Positions 45,793-52,794 of a stretch of DNA of 64,000 bases are shown here, one piece after another (position 1 is the first letter of the stretch; each line of letters opens with the position of its first letter). The stretch comes from Rhodopseudomonas_A palustris_F (GTDB lineage: Bacteria > Pseudomonadota > Alphaproteobacteria > Rhizobiales > Xanthobacteraceae): positions 4,030,001 through 4,094,000 of the forward strand of contig NC_007925.1 of assembly GCF_000013745.1 (NCBI RefSeq), read 5' to 3'. The position numbers were made by a program, and so were the translations under genes. The notes beneath the pieces were generated by a model. That model was given only the letters and a program-made list of their open reading frames with translations, ran no database searches and was not told the origin of the DNA.

Positions 45793-45809
45793 TCCTAGTT
45801 CCCCAGCCA
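45793..45809. repeat. attR: 17-bp direct repeat
   Basis: TCCTAGTTCCCCAGCCA is identical to the 3' end of tRNA-Gln (31680-31696) and marks the right boundary of the island. Confidence 0.93.
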
Positions 45810-46266
45810 GCCCCGCCGCTTCCCGCACACCCTGATTCGCCCCGTCCGCACCGCAGCATTGCTGCACTGCAGGTTCGCATGAACTCGTCGGTCTTCACCG
45901 CGCAATTGCCGGGCGGCCTTGCTGGCTGATGCCGCGGCGTTGACGAACCCGATACGCCGGACTGGACATATTTTTGTTGATTATCAGTAAGTTGGACTGC
46001 TCCGGGCGGCGATGGGTGAGCCTTGGCGTCCATCCCACCGGCAAAGCCGAGCTTGTCCGCTCGTCGGCGATCACGACCTTCTCCACCCAATATTACCTAT
46101 AACTGGCTCCGAGATTGATCTAGCGCATTGCGAAATGGTGCAGCGCACCTATCTGCTGTCCAACGAGTGTCATAGAAATCCAGGGAGCCAAACCAACTCC
46201 AAGAGGGCTCGTTTTGAGGCAATCGTTCTCAGTCGGACGGTTCCACGACCAAAAAGGACGAGCACG
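45810..46266. other. Gene-free stretch right of attR
   Basis: This is chromosomal sequence with no supportable gene, apart from the promoter area of the next small gene. Confidence 0.4.
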
Positions 46267-46530
46267 ATGGCAAATTGCACCCGATGCGGCCACGCCACCA
46301 CAACGATGGACGTCGAGCACATTGACGGCGTCTACGAGCTGTACTCCTGGAGCTGTTCCAGCTGTGACCACACCGTCCAAATGGCGATGGCATGCAGCGC
46401 CGTGGTCGAACTGCCGGACTATTGCCTTTTCATCGAGCCCGCCGACGTAGCGACGGCGACCGCGCCGTTGCGCGCGGTCGGATCCGATCAAGCGCCGCGC
46501 TACGCGCCGCGCCGGGTCGCCTCGGCCTGA
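46267..46530 (+). CDS. Small protein with two CxxC pairs (zinc-ribbon-like)
   Basis: This 87-residue protein carries NCTRCGHAT at its start and WSCSSCDHTVQ about 30 residues later, the spacing of a zinc ribbon. The C-terminal ~35 residues are Ala/Pro/Arg-rich. ATG 46267 has AAGGACGAG upstream. Function is unknown; an Fe or Zn site is inferred. Confidence 0.7.
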   Translation: MANCTRCGHATTTMDVEHIDGVYELYSWSCSSCDHTVQMAMACSAVVELPDYCLFIEPADVATATAPLRAVGSDQAPRYAPRRVASA

Positions 46531-46591
46531 TCGATCGGCCTCCGCGGCGGCACTCCGCCGCTGCGGCTCGTTGCGACGCGAGGCGGCGGCG

Positions 46592-46972
46592 CTATTTGGC
46601 GCCGTCCTTGGTTGGCTCCGCGTTGGCGGGCGTCTTGCTCGGCTGGTCCTTCGCCGGCGCCGGAGTGGGCGCGGAGTCGGTCTTCTTCTGCGCCGCCTTC
46701 AATTCGTCGACCGTGCTCTGCAGGCCGACGAGGCTGGCCTTCAACGCCTCGATCTGCCGGTTCGCGGCATCCAGTTTCTGCTGCTGATCGCGGCCGAGCT
46801 TGCTGATCGTCTTGATCAGGAAATCGACATTGCTTTGCAGGCAGCTGGTGCGCCGCTCCATGGTTTTTTCAACCGTGCAGATCTCGATGCCCGGCACGTC
46901 CTGCGCGCGCGCGAGATCGGCGCCGAGTGTCAGCCCCAGCAGTCCCGTCATCACCCAGATCCGACCGATCAT
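46592..46972 (-). CDS. Secreted coiled-coil hypothetical protein
   Basis: This 126-residue protein has a signal peptide (1-23, ending LARAQD), two Cys (ICTVEK, TSCLQ) that could form a disulfide, and a coiled-coil helix (about 60-95). A Pro/Ala/Lys-rich tail follows (PAPAKDQPSKTPANAEP). Such proteins are common periplasmic conserved hypotheticals in Nitrobacteraceae. No catalytic motif is seen. Confidence 0.75.
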   Translation of the reverse strand: MIGRIWVMTGLLGLTLGADLARAQDVPGIEICTVEKTMERRTSCLQSNVDFLIKTISKLGRDQQQKLDAANRQIEALKASLVGLQSTVDELKAAQKKTDSAPTPAPAKDQPSKTPANAEPTKDGAK

Positions 46973-47085
46973 CGAAAGCCTCGCGCGCGCTGTTGCCCTT
47001 TAACCAAGCGGCCCCGCCCGCCGCTGTCAACGTCAATCGCCGCCGCCGATTGCCGCCCCCGCCATTCCGTGAAAGACTCGTGCGG

Positions 47086-47385
47086 ATGGAAGACTGCTTC
47101 GTCTATGTGCTCGGCTGCGCCTGCGGCGACCGTTACCTGACCTATGTCGGATGGACGCTCGATCTCGACCGCCGCCTCGCCCAACACAATGCCGGCAGCG
47201 GCGCGCGGTCGACCCGCGGCCGCAGCTGGGTTCTGCTGCATGCCGAGCGCTACGCTTCGCGCAGCGAGGCGATGAGCCGCGAGTGGCATCTGAAACGCGA
47301 CCGCGGCTTCCGCAAGCGGCTGGCGCAGGCGGCTGCCGGCAACATTCAAAAACCTCATTCCGGCGCTGAACTAACCTCTGTCTGA
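47086..47385 (+). CDS. GIY-YIG nuclease family protein (UPF0213-like)
   Basis: This 99-residue single-domain protein is a GIY-YIG fold with a slightly divergent signature (FVYVLGC...YLTYVGWT). It also has the helix Arg (DLDRRLAQHN) and a downstream Glu (EAMSREWHLKR). ATG 47086 begins MEDCFVYVL. Members are stand-alone putative endonucleases with unclear cellular role. Confidence 0.9.
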   Translation: MEDCFVYVLGCACGDRYLTYVGWTLDLDRRLAQHNAGSGARSTRGRSWVLLHAERYASRSEAMSREWHLKRDRGFRKRLAQAAAGNIQKPHSGAELTSV

Positions 47386-47445
47386 TAGCCGCTGCGGCGG
47401 GGATGCAAGCACGTCGGCAACGATCGTTCGCAAGGAATAGCCAAC

Positions 47446-47652
47446 ATGGCAACGCGCGAGAGACGGCTGGGCGAGTTCAACGGCGATGGCGATCCCGGGC
47501 CCGAGCAACTGGTCGAGGTGCTGTGCGAAGACCACAGCGGCACCTATCAGCTGCCGTTTGCCTGCCGGATGATCGATGGCGAATGGCGCAACGCGCAATC
47601 CGACAGCGTGGTCGAAGCCACCGTGGTCGGTTGGCGGCTGCCGCGCCGCTGA
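47446..47652 (+). CDS. Small conserved hypothetical protein
   Basis: This 68-residue protein is not recognised by family. It is acidic in the middle (DGDGDPGPEQLVEVLCEDHSG) and ends in a basic tail (GWRLPRR). AAGGAAT lies 13 bases before the ATG. It has the look of a genuine short gene: normal codon use and clean spacing from the GIY-YIG gene. Confidence 0.6.
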   Translation: MATRERRLGEFNGDGDPGPEQLVEVLCEDHSGTYQLPFACRMIDGEWRNAQSDSVVEATVVGWRLPRR

Positions 47653-47672
47653 CGACGCCCAGGTGCTGCGAC

Positions 47673-47784
47673 GTCCCGGAATGCGACGCGCTCACGCGGA
47701 TCGTTAAGCTTTGGAACGGCCGCGGAACGAAACGCGGCCGAATCAGCCGGATTGCATTGTTCTTTGCGTTCACGGCTAGATCGC
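47673..47784. repeat. Direct repeat unit 1 with internal hairpin
   Basis: The unit begins GTCCCGGAATGCGACGC and ends GCTAGATCGC. It includes a perfect 8-bp hairpin CGGCCGCG/CGCGGCCG (47717-47740). It is closely similar to 47956-48068. Confidence 0.8.
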
Positions 47785-47955
47785 CAAAGATCCGCCGCGG
47801 CGTGGCACAACATCTAGAACGGCGGATCGGGCGAGCGCCACGGCGCGCGGCGCAACAACTAATCGCGGGTTAACGCGCCGCAGCGCTCGCCTGTGAGCAC
47901 GATCGTCTCGGACGTCAGTCGGCGATTGATCGGGGCAGAACGGCCTCATCGCGCT

Positions 47956-48068
47956 GTCCCGGAATGCGACGCCGGCGGCTGGCCGCATTAAGCTTTGGAA
48001 CGGCCGCGGAACGAAACGCGCCCGAATCAGTCGAACCGCGATGTTCTTTGCGTTCACCGCTAGATCGC
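47956..48068. repeat. Direct repeat unit 2 with internal hairpin
   Basis: This second copy has the same ends and the same TTAAGCTTTGGAACGGCCGC core. The hairpin carries one mismatch (CGCGCCCG). Confidence 0.8.
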
Positions 48069-48284
48069 GCAATGCCTGCGGCTGCTCGCCACAAGATGCG
48101 GGCTTCGCAGCGCGCTCGACGCCGGGACGTTCCGCGTCCGCGGTCAGCAAAGGTTAATTCGCCATTTCGAGCCGAGGACGGCGCGCAGCGCCGGCGGCAC
48201 AGCGAAGCAATCCCGGGGCTGCGCGTGCGGCCCTGGATTGCTAGACGAGCCGAGAGGGCGAGCGATTGTTAAGTCAAGCGTCGC

Positions 48285-48545
48285 CTACTCGCCCTTGCTG
48301 CGCAGATACGGCTCGACCGGACCGCTGACCTTGATGGTCAACGGATTGCCGAAGCGGTCCTTGGCGGTGCCGGCGGTGACCCGGATCCAGCCCTCGCTGA
48401 CGCAATACTCCGCGACGTTGGTCTTCTCGGCGCCCTTGAACCGGATGCCGACATCGAGCGCGAGAATCTCTTCGTTATAGAACGGGCTCTTCGGATCGTT
48501 GGAGAGCCGGTCGGGCAGTTCGGTCGTCGTCGGGTCTTTGGTCAC
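48285..48545 (-). CDS. DUF3297 family protein
   Basis: This 86-residue protein has the DUF3297 pattern: PDRLSNDPKSPFYNEEIL, GIRFKGAEKTNVAEYCVSEGWIRV and GNPLTIKVSGPVEPY. The start is a GTG overlapping the glutathione peroxidase stop by four bases (GTGA), so it is co-translated. Function is unknown. Confidence 0.9.
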   Translation of the reverse strand: MTKDPTTTELPDRLSNDPKSPFYNEEILALDVGIRFKGAEKTNVAEYCVSEGWIRVTAGTAKDRFGNPLTIKVSGPVEPYLRSKGE

Positions 48546-49018
48546 AGCAGCGCCTCGATTTCCTTGGTGAGCGATTGCGGCGTCGTGGTGGGCGCGTGCC
48601 GCGCCACCACGCGGCCGGTGCGGTCGACCAGGAATTTGGTGAAATTCCATTTGATCGCCGCACCCAGCAGGCCGGATTTTTCGGCTTTCAGATACCGAAA
48701 CAACGGATGGGCGTCGCTGCCATTGACCTCGACCTTGTCGAACATCGGAAAGCTGACGCCGTAATTCTTCTGGCAGAATTGCCCGATCGCAGCCGCGTCG
48801 CCGGGCTCCTGATGGCCGAACTGATTACACGGAAACCCCAGCACGGCAAAGCCGCGCCCGCCATAGGCTTGCTGCAGTTCCTCCAGCCCCTTGTATTGCG
48901 GGGTGAATCCGCAGGCGCTGGCGGTGTTGACGATCAACAGCACCTTGCCCTCGAACTGCTGCAGCGGCAGCTGTTGTCCGGCGAGCGTCTTGGCGGAAAA
49001 ATCATAGACGGAGGTCAT
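48542..49018 (-). CDS. Glutathione peroxidase family protein
   Basis: It reduces peroxides with a thiol; Cys-type bacterial members usually prefer thioredoxin. The 158-residue protein has the peroxidatic Cys36 (TASACGFTPQY), Gln66 (CNQFG), and Trp124-Asn125 (IKWNFTKF). A candidate resolving Cys lies at 82 (GQFCQKNYG), although Cys64 is also near. It is upstream of and coupled to DUF3297. It complements the katE peroxide defence at the left end. Confidence 0.94.
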   Translation of the reverse strand: MTSVYDFSAKTLAGQQLPLQQFEGKVLLIVNTASACGFTPQYKGLEELQQAYGGRGFAVLGFPCNQFGHQEPGDAAAIGQFCQKNYGVSFPMFDKVEVNGSDAHPLFRYLKAEKSGLLGAAIKWNFTKFLVDRTGRVVARHAPTTTPQSLTKEIEALL

Positions 49019-49045
49019 GGCGAGCTTATCCGGCTTCGTGATGAT

Positions 49046-50449
49046 TCAGGCAACAGGATCGATCGGCGACGCCGGCACCCCGCCGGCCTCGATCGCCTCG
49101 CCGGCGGCAAGGCAGAGATCCTCGCGGTAGCGCCCGGCGACCAATTGCACGCCGACCGGGATGCGGCCGACCAGCCCGGTCGACACCGTCAGCGCCGGCA
49201 GGCCGACGAAGGGGATCGCAATCTGCGGCATCTGCGCCCGCCACACCCGCTTGAACGAGGCGTCGTCGCGCAGGTCGAGCTGGTCGGCAAACGGCAATTC
49301 GCCGGACACCGGCATCAGCACCACGGCCCAGTCGGCGAAAAACATCTGCCATTGCCGGGTCAGCGTGGCGCGCCGGGTCAGCAGACCGGAGAACGCGGCA
49401 AGGTCGATGCCCTGGGCTTGCTCGCGATTGCCGCGCAGGCAGGCCAAGGCGCCGGGGTCGCCCTCGCGCTCCGCCAAAGCCAGCATCGCCTCATAGCCGT
49501 CGGCGAGCCACAGCCGGGTCTGCAATTCGGCGGCCTCACGCAGCGGCGGAATGGCGTCGCGCTCTTCGACCTGCCAGCCGGCGCGCTGCAGCCGCTCGCC
49601 GGCATCGCGCAACGCGGCCTCGATTTCGGGCGCGATCTTGAGCCCATCGGGGCGCAGGCAGAGCAGAACGCGCTTTGCCACCGCGGGCCCCTCGAGCGGC
49701 GCCGGCACATGCCACGGATCGCGCGGATCGGGCTGCGTCATCGCGGCGAACGCGATCCGAATATCGCCGATGCTGCGCGCCAACGGCCCGGACACCGCGG
49801 TGATCTGCGGCCCGATCGAGCGCTCCGGCGAGGACGCGTTCCAGGCCGGTATCCGGCCGAGGGTCGGGCGCAAACCGTGCACGCCGCAGGCATAGGCCGG
49901 ATAGCGGATCGAGCCGGCGATGTCGGTGCCGTGGGCGATGTGGCCGATGCCGGCGGCGACCGCGGCGGCCGCGCCGCCCGACGAGCCGCCCGGCGTCAGC
50001 CCCGGATCGCGCGGGTTCTTGGTGGCGCCGTGGATGAGATTGCTGGTGAACCAGCGATAGGAAAACGCCGGCGTATTGGTGCGGCCGAGAATCACCGCGC
50101 CCGCCTTGCGCAGATTGGCCACCACCGGACTGTCGACTTTGGCGATCAACTCGCGCTGCAAGGTCACCCCGTTGGTGGTGGCGAAGCCTTGCTGGTCGAC
50201 GTTGACCTTGACGGTGACTGGCACGCCGGCGAGCGGCCCGGGATCATCGCCGCGGGCCAAGGCGGCGTCGATCGCCGAAGCCTCTGCCAACACCTCGTCG
50301 GGGCGGTGATCGACCACGGCGTTGAGCGCCGGGTTGACCGCCTCGAGCCGCGAAAGCGCGGCCTCAGCGGCCTGCTTCGCCGAAATCTTGCGCTCGCGGA
50401 TCAGCCCGGCGAGATCGGCCGCCGACAGTCGCCAGATAGCCTGCATCAA
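49046..50449 (-). CDS. Amidase (amidase signature family)
   Basis: It hydrolyses an unknown amide. The 467-residue protein has the Ser-cisSer-Lys triad: Lys81 (VTVKVNVD), cis-Ser in GGSSGG (about 156) and nucleophile Ser180 (GTDIAGSIRYPA). It resembles GatA but lacks gatB/gatC neighbours, and its C-terminal half differs, so it is likely a catabolic amidase. It lies 27 bases upstream of the glutathione peroxidase gene, possibly in one transcript. Confidence 0.92.
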   Translation of the reverse strand: MMQAIWRLSAADLAGLIRERKISAKQAAEAALSRLEAVNPALNAVVDHRPDEVLAEASAIDAALARGDDPGPLAGVPVTVKVNVDQQGFATTNGVTLQRELIAKVDSPVVANLRKAGAVILGRTNTPAFSYRWFTSNLIHGATKNPRDPGLTPGGSSGGAAAAVAAGIGHIAHGTDIAGSIRYPAYACGVHGLRPTLGRIPAWNASSPERSIGPQITAVSGPLARSIGDIRIAFAAMTQPDPRDPWHVPAPLEGPAVAKRVLLCLRPDGLKIAPEIEAALRDAGERLQRAGWQVEERDAIPPLREAAELQTRLWLADGYEAMLALAEREGDPGALACLRGNREQAQGIDLAAFSGLLTRRATLTRQWQMFFADWAVVLMPVSGELPFADQLDLRDDASFKRVWRAQMPQIAIPFVGLPALTVSTGLVGRIPVGVQLVAGRYREDLCLAAGEAIEAGGVPASPIDPVA

Positions 50450-50545
50450 CGCTCTCCGCTGGTGTCCGCAACTATGGCAGCCGCTTAGCCATTGCCCAAC
50501 CGGATTTTGCCGGCCCCGTCGTCGGCCAGCGAATATCGCATGGTG

Positions 50546-50803
50546 TCAATGGGTTGTCGGGGACGCCTGATGGATATCGAGAATTGCCTCGCTGAACGGA
50601 AACTCCAGCACGATCTCGCCGTCCTCGTCGGTCACTTCAAGGCTCGCCTGCAACAGGCTGGGCTGACTGCCTTCGGCTTTGAGGATCTGGCGGATCGTGG
50701 TGCGCGCGACTTCCCAGGCTTGGTCCGGGTTGCGCAGCGTTTCGCCTTCCGGGTCGAGGATCAACTCGTTTCCGATGCGGGTGTTGAAATAATAGCGTGG
50801 CAT
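50546..50803 (-). CDS. DUF6894 family small protein
   Basis: This 85-residue protein starts MPRYYFNTRIGNELILDPEG and fits the DUF6894 pattern (RYYF..., D-x-E-G, AWEVARTTIRQIL). It is a small cytoplasmic protein common in rhizobia; function is unknown. The much longer minus frame upstream of its ATG overlaps real plus-strand genes and is not coding. Confidence 0.85.
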   Translation of the reverse strand: MPRYYFNTRIGNELILDPEGETLRNPDQAWEVARTTIRQILKAEGSQPSLLQASLEVTDEDGEIVLEFPFSEAILDIHQASPTTH

Positions 50804-50932
50804 GAGCGGGTTCCAGTTGGGCTGTCTTCCAAGGTGAGAAGTCCGCACGCGTTCCGCAACCCTCCGCAGGCTCAATCGCCCCCCATGGAAACGCGGCTCG
50901 CAAAGTTGCTGCTTTCGCGGTAACCAAGCCGG

Positions 50933-51925
50933 ATGGAAGCGGAAGCTGCGGCTCAACCCGGCAAAGCCACCGAACGCCCCGCGCCGCTGTCGGCGCAATG
51001 GTGGCCCGCGGGCCAAGGTCACGAGATCTACGTCGAATCCGTCGGCCGCGCCGACGGCACCCCCGCGGTCTATCTGCATGGTGGTCCCGGCGGCGGCTGC
51101 CAGCCGGATCACCGCCGGCTGTTCTCTGCCGAGCGGTTTCACGCGGTGCTGTTCGATCAGCGCGGCGCCGGCCGCAGCCGGCCGAAGGCCAGCCGCGATG
51201 CCAACACCCTCGCCCTTTTGATCGCCGACATCGAGCTGATCCGCGAGCGGTTCGGCTTCGAACGTTGGATGGTGGTCGGCGGTTCGTGGGGCGCCACGCT
51301 GGCGCTGGCCTATGCGCAGGCCTATCCGCAGCGGGTCAACGGATTGGTGCTGCGCGCCACCTTCCTCGGCAGCCGCGACGAACTCGACGCGGCGTTCCTC
51401 GGCGCGTTGCCGCGGTTCTATCCCGGCCTCAACGAGGACTTCCTCAGCCTGCTGAGCACGGAGGAACGAAAGCTGCCGCTTGCCGCCTATTGGCGCCGCA
51501 TCCTCGATCCCGATCCGGCAATTCATGGGCCGGCCGCCCGCGCCTGGCACGACACCGAACGGATCCTGTCCGAGCACGTGCCGGGCCGCAGCCGGCTCGA
51601 TCTGGGGTCGCTGAGCGGCGCGCGACCGCTGCCGAGCACGCCGTTCATGGAAGCGCATTATTTCAGCAACGACTGTTTCCTGCGGCCGAACCAGTTGCTC
51701 GACGGTGCCGCGCGGCTGGCCGGCATCCCCGGCATCATCGTGCAGGGCCGCTACGACCTGTTGTGCCCGCCATCGTCGTCCGACGCGCTGGCGGCCCGCT
51801 GGCCCGAGGCCGAAGTCCGTGTCGTCGAAGGCGCCGGCCACTCGCTGTACGATCCGGGCGTTCGCGACGCGGTGAGCCAGGCGATCGCCGACCTTCAAAT
51901 TAGAACCAGCAAATCGGAAAGTTGA
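50933..51925 (+). CDS. pip: Proline iminopeptidase
   Basis: This alpha/beta-hydrolase removes N-terminal proline from peptides. The 330-residue protein has the oxyanion HGGPGGG (49-55), DQRGAGRS, nucleophile Ser118 (GGSWGA), Asp in GRYDLLCPP and His in GAGHSLYD, all typical of peptidase family S33. It is followed without a gap by an unrelated small-barrel protein gene. Confidence 0.94.
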   Translation: MEAEAAAQPGKATERPAPLSAQWWPAGQGHEIYVESVGRADGTPAVYLHGGPGGGCQPDHRRLFSAERFHAVLFDQRGAGRSRPKASRDANTLALLIADIELIRERFGFERWMVVGGSWGATLALAYAQAYPQRVNGLVLRATFLGSRDELDAAFLGALPRFYPGLNEDFLSLLSTEERKLPLAAYWRRILDPDPAIHGPAARAWHDTERILSEHVPGRSRLDLGSLSGARPLPSTPFMEAHYFSNDCFLRPNQLLDGAARLAGIPGIIVQGRYDLLCPPSSSDALAARWPEAEVRVVEGAGHSLYDPGVRDAVSQAIADLQIRTSKSES

Positions 51926-52600
51926 ATGCCCCTCGCCGGCCAAGGCATGCTGCTCACCTCGATGGACGTCGATTCCTCCGACGAGGCCGATTTCAACACC
52001 TGGTATGACCGCGAACATCTGATCGAGCGGGTGGCGATCGAAGGCTTCCTCGAAGCCCGGCGCTATGTCGCGCACGCCGCGAGCCCAAAGTATCTTTCGC
52101 TGTATTCGACCCGCAGCTTCGAGGTGCTGAGCAGCGCGGCCTACCGGCACGCGTTGGCCAACCAGACCGCGTGGTCGCGGCAGAACATCGCGCGGTTTCG
52201 CAACATGATCCGCGGCGTGGCACGCATCACCGCGAGCCGCGGCCAGGGCCGCGGCGCGGTGCTCGGGCTGCTCCGGATTCGTCCCAAGGCCGGTGCGGAG
52301 ACCGCGCTGCGCGACGCCGTTGTCGCGCGGTTCGTGCCCGAGCAGCAGGACGGCATTCTGTCGATGCACCTGATCGAGAACGATCCAGCGCTGTCGAAGC
52401 CGCTCACCACCGATTCGTCTGCGAGCGGCGCCGCGGACTGGTTCGTGCTGGTCGACGGCAGCACGGTGCAGGCCGTCGAGGCCGCGATCAACGGCCGGTT
52501 CGATGATGCCGTTCGATCGACCTCGTGCGAACTGATCGCGAGCGGGATCTATCGCCTGTTGTGGGACCTGACCAAAGACGATCTGGCAGCGGCCGGTTAG
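51926..52600 (+). CDS. Hypothetical protein with a dimeric alpha/beta-barrel look
   Basis: The 224-residue protein begins one base after the pip stop, so it is co-transcribed. The segments DEADFNTWYDREHLIERVAI and LGLLRIRPKAGAETAL resemble two EthD/DUF4286-like ferredoxin-fold repeats. Catalytic residues are not evident. It ends 18 bases before the CRP/FNR-like palindrome upstream of tal-pgi. Confidence 0.7.
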   Translation: MPLAGQGMLLTSMDVDSSDEADFNTWYDREHLIERVAIEGFLEARRYVAHAASPKYLSLYSTRSFEVLSSAAYRHALANQTAWSRQNIARFRNMIRGVARITASRGQGRGAVLGLLRIRPKAGAETALRDAVVARFVPEQQDGILSMHLIENDPALSKPLTTDSSASGAADWFVLVDGSTVQAVEAAINGRFDDAVRSTSCELIASGIYRLLWDLTKDDLAAAG

Positions 52601-52617
52601 TCGGCGGTGTCATTCAA

Positions 52618-52631
52618 GTGATCAAGATCAC
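52618..52631. promoter_or_regulatory. CRP/FNR-type palindrome upstream of tal-pgi operon
   Basis: GTGATCAAGATCAC is a perfect 6-2-6 inverted repeat. It fits GTGA-N6-TCAC and 8 of 10 positions of the FNR/FixK box TTGAT-N4-ATCAA. It lies 164 bases upstream of the tal-pgi ATG. Confidence 0.55.
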
Positions 52632-52794
52632 GCGATACGGATAGCTGCCCCGCTGGAACCGATGGCCGCTTTGGACGTAAAGTGGGGGCGGCATTACGGT
52701 TGGCTGCCGAACGTTCGATTGACAAAGCTCGGTATCGCGCCAGAAAAGGAACCCGAAGCGGCCCCCCGCAAAAAACCAACAGAATCAAGGCATC

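Larger units (their letters stand above)
31680..45809. mobile_element. Integrated genomic island in tRNA-Gln with type I R-M system
   Basis: This ~14.1-kb element is bounded by a 17-bp direct repeat of the tRNA-Gln 3' end. It carries a tyrosine integrase next to the right end, a serine recombinase, HsdRMS and several unknown genes. Base composition is visibly more AT-rich than the flanks, most clearly at 42.6-44.3 kb. No relaxase, type IV secretion, phage structural or toxin genes were seen, so it is probably mobilised by others or decayed. Confidence 0.92.
47653..48284. other. Gene-free stretch with a duplicated element
   Basis: About 630 bases contain no supportable gene but hold two ~112-bp direct repeats, listed separately. 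Confidence 0.6.

Noticed and set aside
45579..45929. Plus-strand open frame across the right island junction
   Set aside because: It is antisense to the integrase start, crosses attR and has Pro-rich non-coding composition.
49046..50449. GatA subunit of the tRNA amidotransferase
   Set aside because: The signature is shared, but gatB/gatC are absent and the C-terminal half does not look like GatA.
50546..52369. 607-residue minus-strand frame opposite pip and its neighbour
   Set aside because: Only the last 85 residues (DUF6894) look real; the rest is antisense to confidently identified genes.
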